In this document: in pieces, positions 25,656 through 36,178 of the stretch
How positions within the stretch are numbered: the first letter of the stretch is position 1
Layout: each line of letters starts with the position of its first letter
NCBI RefSeq assembly: GCF_019279795.1
Contig: NC_056748.1
Span: forward strand, 704,496,095 to 704,560,094
Origin: Protopterus annectens
Lineage: Eukaryota; Chordata; Ceratodontiformes; Protopteridae
DNA length: 64,000 nt
Reading direction: 5' to 3'
Notes under the pieces: model-generated
Told to the model about the DNA's origin: nothing
Database searches by the model: none
What the model saw: the letters and a program-made list of their open reading frames with translations, nothing else
Made by a program: the position numbers and the translations under genes

Positions 25656-27300
25656 ATGCTCAGTAACATTGTATACTTTCTAGCACAAAAAATCCTTTTT
25701 TCTAAATATTACTTCAGGTTCTTTTTTATGAATCAATATATGTTTTAACTACCTTCACACAGAAGAAGCATTGCATCGGTTTTCTCAGACTTTTCATTTA
25801 ATATTTGCAACTTTATCATCCAGGTTCACACATTCAATATAATCTTGTTTGAAATGTTTTACATTCTCTTTGATCCAGCAGCCTTTTTCATTGTGTTGCA
25901 TCTTGTTCCAAAGAAAAATGTCTGTCTTCTGTTTTTACATAATTTATAGAAACCCTGTTTGTTGAACCTTCTGCCATGATTTGCTGCAGATCAGAGTCCC
26001 CCCTTTCAGCAGCCGCCCCTGATAGTGCAGTACTCAAGGCTTTACTAATATTTTTGACCCAAGAACTTTTTCTAAGCATTTGATTTTTCTGTCTTTGGTG
26101 AAACATTATGGCTTTCATTAAATATACCTGATATCAGCCTGTCCTTTCCTTCTTCTTCCACAGCATATCCTACAAATCATCTGTTCCCTCACTGCCCCTC
26201 ACTTCTTAGTCGACTTTTTCTGTGCCACTACAGTTTTGTGCATTCATGTTCTGCAAATCCCACTCTGTATGATTCTTCTTCTTCTTTGTATGCTTTTTAA
26301 ATTCTCTCTCCTTATGGCTGATAGCAGTTAGATTTTGTAAAATATGAAAAACTTTTAGAACTCAAATGTATATATTGAATGAGTCAGTGATTGTATCACA
26401 ACTCTGACACATCTCTCTGCAGTTAAGGTGTTGCTGAACTGCTGACACTGACTGTTGCTGTTTTTTTAATGTTGCTTCATCATACACTCATGTAAGTTGT
26501 ACTCAACCGTATGAACACTGACACCATCACTGCAAATACTTACTATTTTCTATGGAATTTAACTGTATTCTGTTTTCATATTTTCATTGTGTGCGCTTCA
26601 GATATGTAAATTTTAATTGTGATTTCCACTGTGTGTCTAAAGCTGGTGTATTTAACTGCGTCATTTTAACCTGGATCTCCACAGAAAATGGATCCTGCCC
26701 AGTTGTACTTTCCAAGTTACAAAATGCAAATAAATAAATGGATACTGATTTATTAAATGCCCTGCGATACCTCTTAGATGCACTCGGACACCATTCCAGA
26801 GTTGTGTACATGTCACTTGCTTTCATACCTAACGTGATCATACTGTCCCCTCATAGAAGCAGATGCCTCCTTTTAAAGTCTATGGTTTCCCCATAAGATA
26901 TACTTAGAGGACAAACACATGTCCTCCAGGGTACAAAGCCTCGTCCCTTTTTTTTCTTTGCCTGCCACATCTCCAAACTCAGAATCACTAGTGGAAACAG
27001 ATCGATTGACAGCACAGCTGGAAATGCTGCTCAGCAGCATCTCCCTTGCTAATGTTACCTTTTTCTGTAACATTGTTTGTGTTTGCATAATTTTTCTATA
27101 CATCTCACATGCAAGCCTATAGCTGAATGTGTAAGGCATTTTTATTCCAGACTGACAACGTTCTGATAACATTTTTACATTTTGATTGACTTATTTTGTG
27201 AAACAGGAAAGTGATCTGCTTGGAGCTAAAATAGCTTTTTCAGAGTTTTAAGAATCCTTGAGATTTGTTAAGAATCCCAAAGTGGGTGCTAAGAGCTATG
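25656..27300. other. Mostly unassigned sequence
   Basis: Apart from the LINE tail at 26665-26742 no feature is recognised. Minus-strand reading frames of 76 and 99 codons at 25888-26118 and 26873-27172 contain no domain I know. Confidence 0.35.
26665..26742 (+). mobile_element. L2-like LINE 3' tail, copy c
   Basis: ACCTGGATCTCCACAGAAAA, TGGATCCTGCCCAGTTGTAC, TTTCCAAGTTACAAAATGCA and (AAAT)n match the tail at 18805-18900 and its minus-strand copies. Confidence 0.6.
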
Positions 27301-27523
27301 GCTAAAAGTCCCTGTTTCTGTGATCGCGGAAGATGTGATTCAGAGAGGCATTAGCTCTAATGAGGAAAGACCTCATTATTGGTGAATTTGAATTTTATAT
27401 GCATGGTGTTACTGCTACTGCTAATCAGCAATTTCCTGTGGTAATTACCACTGGCGGCCCATGCCTCTCTTTGGCACAGTCCTCTCCCATTAACTCTCCC
27501 ACATGCATGTTTGCATTCAAACA

Positions 27524-27580
27524 CACTCACACACACAAACACACGCACACATGCACACACGCACACACGCACACACGCAC

Positions 27581-27656
<76 letters not shown>
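27524..27656. repeat. (CA)n microsatellite, ~130 bp
   Basis: CA alternation; the first half is interrupted by regularly spaced CG (ACACGCAC) units. Confidence 0.97.
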
Positions 27657-27658
<2 letters not shown>

Positions 27659-27704
27659 CACCACTCATCCCACTGCATGCACATACATATGCAGCAACAA
27701 ACAT

Positions 27705-27743
27705 GCACGTACACACACAACACACACACACACACAAACACAA

Positions 27744-27806
<63 letters not shown>
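27705..27806. repeat. (CA)n microsatellite, ~100 bp
   Basis: CA alternation with AAACA interruptions at its start. Confidence 0.97.
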
Positions 27807-27807
<1 letters not shown>

Positions 27808-28085
27808 ACATACACCTTAACCTGTTTCTGAATTAAAAGGATGTTGCTGATTTAGCCTTTCCCCCTTGTCCCTGTAAATCACAGATGATTGCAGTCAGTC
27901 ATTAATGCTAGACATTAGAGCTTCATTCTTCTTTTTGCTCAGAAATTAAATCTGTTGCTCTATTAACTTTTTACCTGACTTGGAGTAATATTTAAAAAAA
28001 ACTCATTGGTGTCATTCAGTGTTTGTCCTAACTTTGGCCAGAAGACATCAGCATAGCTGTTTACAGATATGGAGTACCCCCCCCC

Positions 28086-28087
<2 letters not shown>

Positions 28088-28122
<35 letters not shown>
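28088..28122. repeat. (CA)n microsatellite
   Basis: Short CA alternation preceded by a C-run. Confidence 0.95.
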
Positions 28123-28123
<1 letters not shown>

Positions 28124-28639
28124 GCACACCAATATCCTTCAAAACTGTCTCTGCTTTCCCCCCTACTTTATTCCCCATAACTCATGGACTTATTGGTTAG
28201 AAAACACATTGCACTGCAAGTCGTTCTAATGTAGCATAGAAGATGAAAGCTCTAGATTGTTAACAAGCTGCTTTCTGTGCCAAGGGTACATGGTTTGAAG
28301 CTTATTCCCATTTTACTTTTAAGTGACTGGTGTCTACTGGTAGTAGAGAGGATTAGAGCTTTGCTAATGAGCTGTTTTTGTGTGCCAAGAGAACAAGATT
28401 TGAAACTTTTTTCCTGGTATTCCATAATGTTTTAAGTGATCAAATGTAATATTTAAAAAGTCACCCTGGTGTCTAGTGTTAGAACAGAGTACTAAATTTC
28501 TACTTTGTTCATGAACTATTTTGTCTTCCTAGAGTACAAGGTTCAAAACTTTTTTTTTTCTTTTCAAAGTGAATTAGGTAATATTTCAAATCCCTGGTGT
28601 CCAGTGCACCCCAAACTCACTGCAAAACTGTTGCTCTGT

Positions 28640-28805
28640 TTGTTTGTGTCTTTCGGCTTTTCCCGGTTAGGGGTCGCCACAGTGGAACTCCAGTCCGCTA
28701 ATGATTGGCAATTGATTTTTACGTACCGGCTTGCCAGGCCTGATGCACAACCTTCAACGAAGGTACGCCCATTCACGCATGTCTCCACGCAGAAGACGCT
28801 CTAGC
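28640..28805 (-). mobile_element. tRNA-derived SINE family 2, 5'-truncated
   Basis: This is the reverse complement of the SINE at 35069-35288. It shares CCTTCGTTGAAGGTTGTGC, CAATCATTAGCGGAC, CTGTGGCGACCCCTAACCGG and GAAAAG, with about 15-20 scattered differences. The tRNA-like head is missing. It lies in the ~115-bp tandem array. Confidence 0.75.
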
Positions 28806-29119
28806 TGAGAATTTTTTTAAATTATATTAAGAAACTGATTAAAGATTATCCCTGGTGCCTAGTGCCCAGCCGCACCCCTATGACTTTCTGCAAAACTGTT
28901 GTTCTATTAATTTTTTAAGTGAGTTTAGACTATGTTTATTTCTCGTGCCTAGTATTCCCTCTGACCATTTTTTTTGTGCTGAAAAAGGTTGCTTTATTAA
29001 CTTTTTGAGTAAGTTTAGGCTAATATTTATATTTCCCCGGTGTCTAGTGTATCCCACAATATTGCAGAATTTGCTTGTACATCTAAATGAATTTAAAGGT
29101 ATGACAGCCCCGCAGACAT

Positions 29120-29780
29120 AGACACACACAGATTCACATATTCATGCTCACATAAACACAGCTTCCTACCTAATCACACTCATGGACACCCTCATCCTTT
29201 CATCCATGCAGACACACACACACTCCTACCCTGCCTATCCCCTAACTATCTCCCGCCACCCTTTCATCCATGCACACATGCACACACACCTACCTTGCCT
29301 ATCCCCTAATTATCGCCCTCCACTGTGACTTCCCAGGCTAATACAGTGCCACGTAATTCCATTACGTTTAATGAAACGTACTCTCTCGAATGTAAAACAG
29401 CATCATTAAGAAGATCAAACATACATAACATCAAACGCTCTAAATATTGCACCACCCTGCACCACCTTAGTAATACATGGTAACCTTAACCCTCCCCCAA
29501 CACTAACTGTACACCTTACCTTGCAAAAAAAATTTCCATAACCCTATCACTGCCCATGTTATACTCGGACACACAGTACCATAACAACATCTATCAATTT
29601 CTCAACCTTATGCCTAACCCTAAAATACCTACAGTTACACGTAAACACATAACATCTGTCCCCTTACCTAACCCTGGCACTATCCCCAACATACACACAG
29701 ACTCACAAACACTCTTACCCCCTTCCAAACCCCACTATCCTGTCTCAACAAAATATATCTTTGAGATGTTCAACGTTCAA
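29120..29780. other. CA- and C-rich low-complexity sequence
   Basis: Contains two ~50-bp direct repeats (CACACCTACC-type, TGCCTATCCCCTAA) near 29225-29315. No coding potential. Confidence 0.5.
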
Positions 29781-29787
29781 CTGTATG

Positions 29788-30096
29788 AATATTCGGCAGT
29801 CTCTACCATCCCTTGCATTTGTTGACCAAATGTATGTTTGAACAGGCTTACACACTAAAATTGGTACTAGAACCTTTATAAGGAGGTGCATCCCCAAAAA
29901 TCTGGACATTTAATTAACATAAAATGTTAATACCAAATATAAAATATTCGGCAGTCTCTACCATCCCTTGCATTTGTTGACCAAATGTATGTTCGAACAG
30001 ACTTACACACTAAAATTGGTACTAGAACCCTTATAAGGAGGTGCATCCCCGAAAATCTGGACATTTAATTAACATAAAATGTTAATACCAAATAGC
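29788..30096. repeat. 155-bp tandem duplication
   Basis: Two adjacent near-identical units, 29788-29942 and 29943-30096, each starting AATATTCGGCAGTCTC and ending GTTAATACCAAATA. Only a handful of substitutions separate them, so the duplication is recent. Confidence 0.95.
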
Positions 30097-30240
30097 ACAT
30101 AACTCTTCCTGCTTCCAATAGGAATGTAGGATACTGCTCAGAAACACTTGTTTAAAAGCAGACTGACAAAAATGATGTAAAAATGAATGCACATTATCAC
30201 AGAGACAGTGCAGAATCTGTAGACAATGGGGCTTTTATTT

Positions 30241-30294
30241 CAAAAGACCTGCTCTCGGTGTAAGTGACCACTTACACTGAGAGCAGGTCTTTTG
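30241..30294. other. 24-bp-stem hairpin
   Basis: 30241-30264 pairs with 30271-30294 over 24 positions with one G/T exception and a 6-base loop (TGACCA). Related GTCTTTCAGAATC and CTCTTTTGGAATCTGGCCC phrases recur to 30405, so the hairpin may be part of a small decayed element. Confidence 0.85.
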
Positions 30295-30708
30295 TAATCT
30301 GGCCCCCAAAGTAAGACTGTTTATAGAAAGGCCTTACACTGAAACCAAGTCTTTCAGAATCAGGGCAGACTTACACAGCAAGCAGCTCTTTTGGAATCTG
30401 GCCCTTTAATTAACTAAATTGCAAAATTATATCACATAAGGTCTTTTATCCTCACTTCTGTAAAGGACAGATATGAGATGTGTTTTTTCGTTCTTTAAAT
30501 TATTTGTGTCACTAGTATGTTGGACATGTAGCGTGGTTTTCTGTGTACTAGACAGCTTCAAAAATCACACATGATGAGGGGGATTAGGAAAATCAAGCCT
30601 GAAAATAGAAACATATTTCCAAAAATGAGCACATAATGTACAGGGGAAATCAGGCTTAAAAATAGGTATCTTCCTCCAAAATAGGGACAGTTGAGAGGAC
30701 TGCCATAA

Positions 30709-31795
<1,087 letters not shown>

Positions 31796-31799
31796 TCCA

Positions 31800-32672
31800 T
31801 TCTCCAAGCATAAGATCTTGTTAAAGAAGGTTAATCTAGGGCCTCAAACATCTACCATACACAGATAGGCTAAAAGCCCTATCCCTCTACTCAGTTTCAT
31901 ACAGACTCCTCAGAGGTGACCTCTGTCTGCCATACAAGGTGATCATGACCCCACCTTGATGGGGCTGCTGCATTCCACAAGTCAAGCTCCACTCAAGTAA
32001 CCCGCACGCGTGACCTCAACCTGGTCTGTGACATCAACAGGACTTGTTGCCGGGACAGATTTGTGTCCCAGAGACTCCCTCATCTATGGAATAGACTCCC
32101 TCTCCACATCAACCAGAGTACCTCTTTAACCTTTTTTAAATGCAACCTGGATAACTGGATGGGAAACAGAACATATACCCCTGGGATTCCATCTATGTCC
32201 CTGCTGGACAGGGGCATTAGGTGCTGATTTGTCTAAACATGGGCTAAACTCTTGGCTAGGCTTATAAGGGGATCCTATTAAATTATCGAACATTTCAAAG
32301 TTTGAATGTCATATGGTCGACACCATATGATCAAACTTTGAAAAGTTCAAAGGTGAAAGACAACGGCTCCATATGCGTAGAATGTGAAAATTTCCCTTTT
32401 CTGCACTGAAGTGCGGTCTTGGAGTTGGTATATTTAAGTAGGGGGGGGTGTGGGGGGGGTGCAGGGGGGCTTGTCCACCTGCTCAGAGCGTTAAGGTAAG
32501 TTTTTTTTTTTTTACATTTTTATTATATATTCGAAGATTCAAGTTTCGTTCATATGTTGTCGAACATATGAGGTTTGAAATTTTGAAGCTTCGAATATAT
32601 AATATAGACCCTTATAAGGGCCTCAGGGCCAATAGCCTAGTAACCTCCTATGATCCTATGATGATCCTATGA
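31800..32672 (+). mobile_element. CR1-clade LINE 3' part, split by a foldback insertion
   Basis: Begins in the post-RT region (GLKHLPYTDRLKALSLYSV near 31833, RLLRGDLCLPYK), continues with CCRDRFVSQRLPHLWNRLPL in shifted frames and DNWMGNRTYTPG, then the 3' UTR GGCTAGGCTTATAAGG at 32254-32269. The UTR resumes after the foldback element at 32611 (CTTATAAGGGCCTCAGGGCC, AATAGCCTAGTAACCTCC) and ends in CCTATGATCCTATGATGATCCTATGA. 5'-truncated and non-functional. Confidence 0.88.
32270..32610 (+). mobile_element. Foldback/MITE-like element, copy 4, with target duplication
   Basis: A 341-bp insertion in a CR1 3' UTR, flanked by CTTATAAGG at 32261-32269 and 32611-32619. The duplication is 7-9 bp; G/C runs at the junction prevent an exact call. 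Termini are GGATCCTATT on the left and GGTCTATATT read from the right. Arms of ~75 bp pair with each other, each with a small CATATG palindrome. The core at 32390-32495 reads GCACTGAAGTGCGG, GTTGGTATATTTAAGTAGG, a long G-run, GGGGGGCTTGTCCACCTGC, then TTAAGGTAAGTT. A 7-9 bp duplication fits hAT, Merlin, P or Mutator-type transposition; I do not assign one. Confidence 0.85.
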
Positions 32673-32805
32673 AGTCAGTTTCACAGATGCCTGCATAGAC
32701 TCTAATCATTCACCATTTAATCACTTAATCCATGTAGGGATGCAGAGAAGTTGGAGGCTATCCTAGCACTGGTTAGGAATAAGGCATTAAAACTGATCCC
32801 GATCA

Positions 32806-32890
32806 GCTGTTGCTCCAGTGGTATAGAGGAAGAAAGCGCTGACTATGGCCCAGGCAACCTTGATTCGATTAGCAGCTTGGGTGACTGATA
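32806..32890 (+). mobile_element. tRNA-like SINE head, uncertain
   Basis: GTTGCTCCAGTGGTATAGAG resembles an A box region, and CAACCTTGATTCGATTAG at ~32857 resembles a B box with suitable spacing. It is not a foldable tRNA gene by eye. The downstream body to ~33260 is not recognised. Confidence 0.35.
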
Positions 32891-33269
32891 GAGTGGCTAA
32901 GGAAGGATGGGAGTTACCATCCCAGGGCTGGTTCGGGTCTGTGGGCATTTACAGTGTTGATCCCTAGTGATGGCGGGGTATAACAAAAGATAGGTGTGCC
33001 TACAAGTAGGGATTAAGGATGGAAACAAGGCTGACCTGCTGCAAGTCTCTGTTGCATGCTCTGCCCCCCACCCCCCACCCCCAGCTAAACCATGGATTTG
33101 TACAAGGGAGGGGAAACAGTGGGAAGGATATTCCCAGTGGTCGAATGCACAGACAATCTGAGCCCCAGTTATTTCATTCGTTGACCTGCCTCAGCACACA
33201 CACTAGATTGAACGTCCACGCGGTGGAGGTTAACAGCTGGTAGACCTAGCATAGACAGGTTCTGGAGTA

Positions 33270-33515
33270 CTGGATCAGTAAGGATAAAAGGCAGTGGACA
33301 GGAATAAAAAAAAAATAATCCTGATCAGAACACCAGTGCACACACTCACTGTCATACGGCCTGCCCCGCAATTGACAATTAACCTATGACATGCCTTTGA
33401 AATGTTAAAAAAAAAACTATACAGACTTGGAGAAGACATGCAAACTCCATGCAGAAGGCATCCCACCTGGTAACTGAACTAGAGAACCAAGCACTGTGAG
33501 ATAGCAACCTTAAAT
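33270..33515 (-). mobile_element. V-SINE-like tRNA-derived SINE
   Basis: The minus strand reads GGTTGCTATCTCACAGTGCT (tRNA-like head), GTTCAGTTACCAGGTGGGAT, then the conserved V-SINE-type block GCATGGAGTTTGCATGTCTT, an A/T run, and CAAAGGCATGTCATAGGTTA followed by ATTG. The family is widespread in fishes and other vertebrates. The B box is decayed. Confidence 0.7.
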
Positions 33516-33878
33516 GATATGAGGCAGTGCTGTCCCTGTATAGACTACAAGAAGCAGAAAGCAATCCTTTGTAACATCTTGGTGTATCAGCACAGTGTGA
33601 CAAAATATTAGGTATAAATTATCTGCATACAGACTGGTCATGTTCCATGGGGCATAAAAAAATATCTGAGCAGGCAATATAGCTTAGAAACAGAGATCTG
33701 GTTATATATGATATATTCAACAGAGAAAAGTGGTTGCCCCATTACTCCTGCTCAACCAACATAACCTCTCCAATTCTTTTGGGTAAAGTGAAAACAGGCT
33801 AAAAGCCTAGTAAGCATGCTGTTACTATTTTATAGAAGAAGGTGACAGGGGAGAAATAAAGCTGTTAAGTGTCTAAGG

Positions 33879-34207
33879 GACATCTCAACCCCATTTAACC
33901 AGCTGCGGGCCATCTCAATCCCATTTAACCAGCTGTGGGCAATCTTAGTCCCATTTAACAAGCTGTGGACCAACCTCAATCCCATCTAACTAGCTGTGGA
34001 CCCCCTCAACCCCATTTAATCAGCTGTGGGTCTTCTTAATCCCATTTAACTAGCTGTGGGCCTTCTCAACCCCTTTTAACCACTGTGGGCAATCTTAATC
34101 CCATTTAACAAGCTGTGGACCATCTCAGTCCCATCTAACCAGCTGTGGGCCATATCAGTCCAATTTAACCAGCTGTGGGCCATCTCAATCCCATTTAACC
34201 TGCTGGG
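33879..34207. repeat. 30-bp minisatellite, ~11 units
   Basis: Units of CATCTCAATCCCATTTAACC plus AGCTGTGGGC with 10-20% divergence between them. It ends where the Penelope-like element begins, and its last bases supply the target duplication. Confidence 0.93.
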
Positions 34208-34325
34208 TATACAAATATCGACTGTGAACTTAGAAATCAAACTGCTGGCTCTTCTTAACCACAAAAATCACCTTTAATATGAGAACTTTCAACAATAAAA
34301 ACAATAAAATCAATGAGGTTAGCAC

Positions 34326-34359
34326 TTTCATCTTACTCTAGTAAGTAAGACTTCTTCAG
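34326..34359 (-). ncRNA. Hammerhead-like core, left arm
   Basis: The minus strand carries CUGAAGA (34359-34353), a hairpin (GUCUUAC, 8-base loop, GUAAGAU) and then GAAA (34329-34326). This matches the hammerhead pattern CUGANGA, stem II, GAAA. Stem II pairs over 7 positions, one of them G-U. Stems I and III and the cleavage site were not resolved. Likely inactive relic. Confidence 0.45.
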
Positions 34360-34694
34360 ACAATTTAAAAATTAATTAATGAACTTATATATGCAATTTG
34401 ATTTCACATGGTATTGTAATACATTTTAAAACGTGTACTAACCCTATTAAAATACACAAAATCAAAAAAGACACTAACAGAGACTAACAGAGAAGAATGA
34501 AATGGTCAGAAAGTGTTATAATATACCATACATAAAAAAAAACATTTTAACTCCGTATAACAACTGAATAGATTACTTAAACATTCTATTCATTCATCTG
34601 ATACAGTTACTGGTGAAATTAAAATACTGCTGTACTGTAAATACTCATTGCAATTAAATAAACTTTCATCTTTGAATAGTCTAATTTTAATAAA

Positions 34695-34905
34695 CAAGCT
34701 GAGGAAGTCTTGTCATTCAAACCTAGTGGGTTATAAGAATTGAGTCTAATTTGCCACATGAGTTCAATACGCTCTAAAATATGACTCATTGGGCCCCCCT
34801 AGGGTTGTGGTGTACTTAGTCTATAACCTTAAATGTAAAGCTATGGTCAGGATGTTCATGTATATGTTTGGCTAAAGCATTTTCCAGTTTCACGTTCCTA
34901 ATTAG
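34695..34905 (-). pseudogene. GIY-YIG endonuclease C-terminal remnant of Penelope-like ORF
   Basis: Read on the minus strand, one frame gives LENALAKHIHEHPDHSFTFK then VID, a stop and VHHNPRGAQ; after a one-base shift the text continues ILERIELMW, then QIRLNSYNPLGLND. In Penelope-like nucleases this region has H..HP...F...VI(E/D), then a catalytic E in R.E..W, and ends L.T..P.GLN. E and W are both visible. One stop and one frameshift disable it. The N-terminal GIY and YIG motifs are not present in the spacer. Confidence 0.7.
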
Positions 34906-35068
34906 AAATGAATGAATATAATGTTTAAATAATCTATTCCGTTGTTATACGGAGTTAAAATGTTTTTTTAATGTATGGAATATTATAACACTTTCTGACC
35001 ATTTCCTTTTTCTCTGTTAGCCTCTCTTAGTGTCAGTTTGATTTTGTGTGTTTTAATAGGGTTAGTAC

Positions 35069-35288
35069 TGCTGTTGTAGCGTTGTCGCCTCACAGTTAGA
35101 CGTTGCCCGTTTGATTCTCAGTTAGAGCGTCTTCTGTGTGGCGACATGCTTGAATGGGCGTTCCTTCGTTGAAGGTTGTGCGTTAGGCCCGACAAGCCAG
35201 CACGTAAAACTCTACTGCCAATCATTAGCGGACCGGAGTTCCGCTGTGGCGACCCCTAACCGGGAAAAGACACATACATACATACATA
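35069..35288 (+). mobile_element. tRNA-derived SINE family 2, full-length, with target duplication
   Basis: A 220-bp insertion flanked by 14-bp duplications AATAGGGTTAGTAC (35055-35068, 35289-35302). The head TGTAGCGTTGTCGCCTCACA and GCCCGTTTGATTCTC give plausible A and B boxes. The body includes CCTTCGTTGAAGGTTGTGC and CTGTGGCGACCCCTAACCGG followed by GAAAAG; the tail is (CATA)n. It lies inside the right arm of the Penelope-like element, hence is younger. Confidence 0.88.
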
Positions 35289-35379
35289 AATAGGGTTAGT
35301 ACACCTTTTAAAATGTATTACAATACCATGTGACATCAAATTGTATATATATAAGTTCATTAATTAATTTTTAAATTGT

Positions 35380-35413
35380 CTGAAGAAGTCTTACTTACTA
35401 GAGTAAAACGAAA
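35380..35413 (+). ncRNA. Hammerhead-like core, right arm
   Basis: CUGAAGA at 35380-35386, stem II strands GUCUUAC and GUAAAAC, then GAAA at 35410-35413. One stem II pair is lost (C opposite A) where the left arm keeps C-G. Same caveats as the left-arm copy. Confidence 0.45.
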
Positions 35414-35532
35414 GTGCTAACCTCATTGATTTTATTGTTTTTATTGTTGAAAGTTCTCGTATTAAAGGTGTTTTTGTGGTTAAGAAGAGCCAGCAGTTTG
35501 ATTTCTAAGTTCACAGTCGGGTATACAAATAT

Positions 35533-36078
35533 GACATGTATGTTCAGAGATGATATGGGTGATTCAGTCCTTATCAGGATGTTTCTCACACTTCTCTACA
35601 ACAACACAGACAGTGAGGCCCTGTGTACAGCTTAACATTCATATGCCTACACAAACACACACATATAACAACATGTGTGTACATGAACTGATCCACATTT
35701 CCATTTGGGATTGTACCTCCAGTCTCACATAATTATTTTATCTCCAAGTTTCTTAAGAGATAAAAAGAACGTCTATTGAAAGTGGAATTAGGATGATTCA
35801 ATTCAGATGTGTACATGTCCCAGTGTTGCTCCAATCCACACTGTGGGGCACTCATAGTTTCACAGCAGGAATATACTGTAAATTAGTGTAAAAGACTTTG
35901 TGGCAAACAAAACCCTGCAGGTATTAGCCATTGTACCAGTGGTATGCATGTGGCCCTCTCTGTCTTCATAGGTAAATAGTTAAGGTCTGCATTCAGGTAG
36001 TAAAAGGGCATTAATGTAGCTGTGTGGGGACTACAGACCCAAGCCATGGTAATGAATAACTGGTGATTACATGTATCC
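35533..36078. other. Unassigned sequence
   Basis: No recognised feature. Confidence 0.35.
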
Positions 36079-36079
36079 G

Positions 36080-36084
36080 TGTGT

Positions 36085-36150
<66 letters not shown>

Positions 36151-36178
36151 ACGCACGCGTGCGTGCTCGTGTGTGTTT
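36080..36178. repeat. (GT)n microsatellite
   Basis: GT alternation ending in an ACGCACGCGTGCGTGC palindromic stretch. Confidence 0.97.

Larger units (their letters stand above)
27940..29065. repeat. Degenerate tandem array, ~115-bp unit, split by a SINE and (CA)n
   Basis: Recurring phrases in fixed order: GTTGCTCTATTAACTTTTTA, AGTGAGTTTAGGCTAATATT and CCTGGTGTCTAGTG. Instances of the last phrase or a variant are at about 28000, 28330, 28470, 28595, 28853, 28950 and 29040. A (CA)n tract (28088-28122) and a SINE (28640-28805) interrupt it. Periodicity is by eye and units are strongly diverged. Confidence 0.5.
34219..35518 (-). mobile_element. Penelope-like element with inverted terminal arms
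   Basis: Retroelement insertion flanked by perfect 14-bp duplications GGGTATACAAATAT (34205-34218 and 35519-35532). The left arm (34219 to ~34598) and right arm (~34910-35518, after removing a 220-bp SINE) are reverse complements of ~380 bp, starting GACTGTGAACTTAG. The spacer holds, on the minus strand, a relic of a GIY-YIG endonuclease C-terminus. Penelope-like elements encode RT plus GIY-YIG nuclease, have pLTRs often in inverted arrangement, and are known to carry hammerhead ribozymes. Both arms contain a hammerhead-like core. The reverse transcriptase is absent because the copy is 5'-truncated. The identification combines independent features but was not checked by alignment. Confidence 0.8.

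Noticed and set aside
26873-27172. 99-codon minus-strand ORF as a gene
   Set aside because: Length is within chance expectation for this window and the peptide resembles nothing I know.
34219-35518. DNA transposon with long terminal inverted repeats
   Set aside because: The 14-bp target duplication, the GIY-YIG-like remnant and the hammerhead-like cores fit a Penelope-like retroelement better; no transposase is present.
36152-36178. CG-rich palindrome at the end of (GT)n as a regulatory site or Z-DNA element
   Set aside because: Common edge decay of a GT array; no further support.
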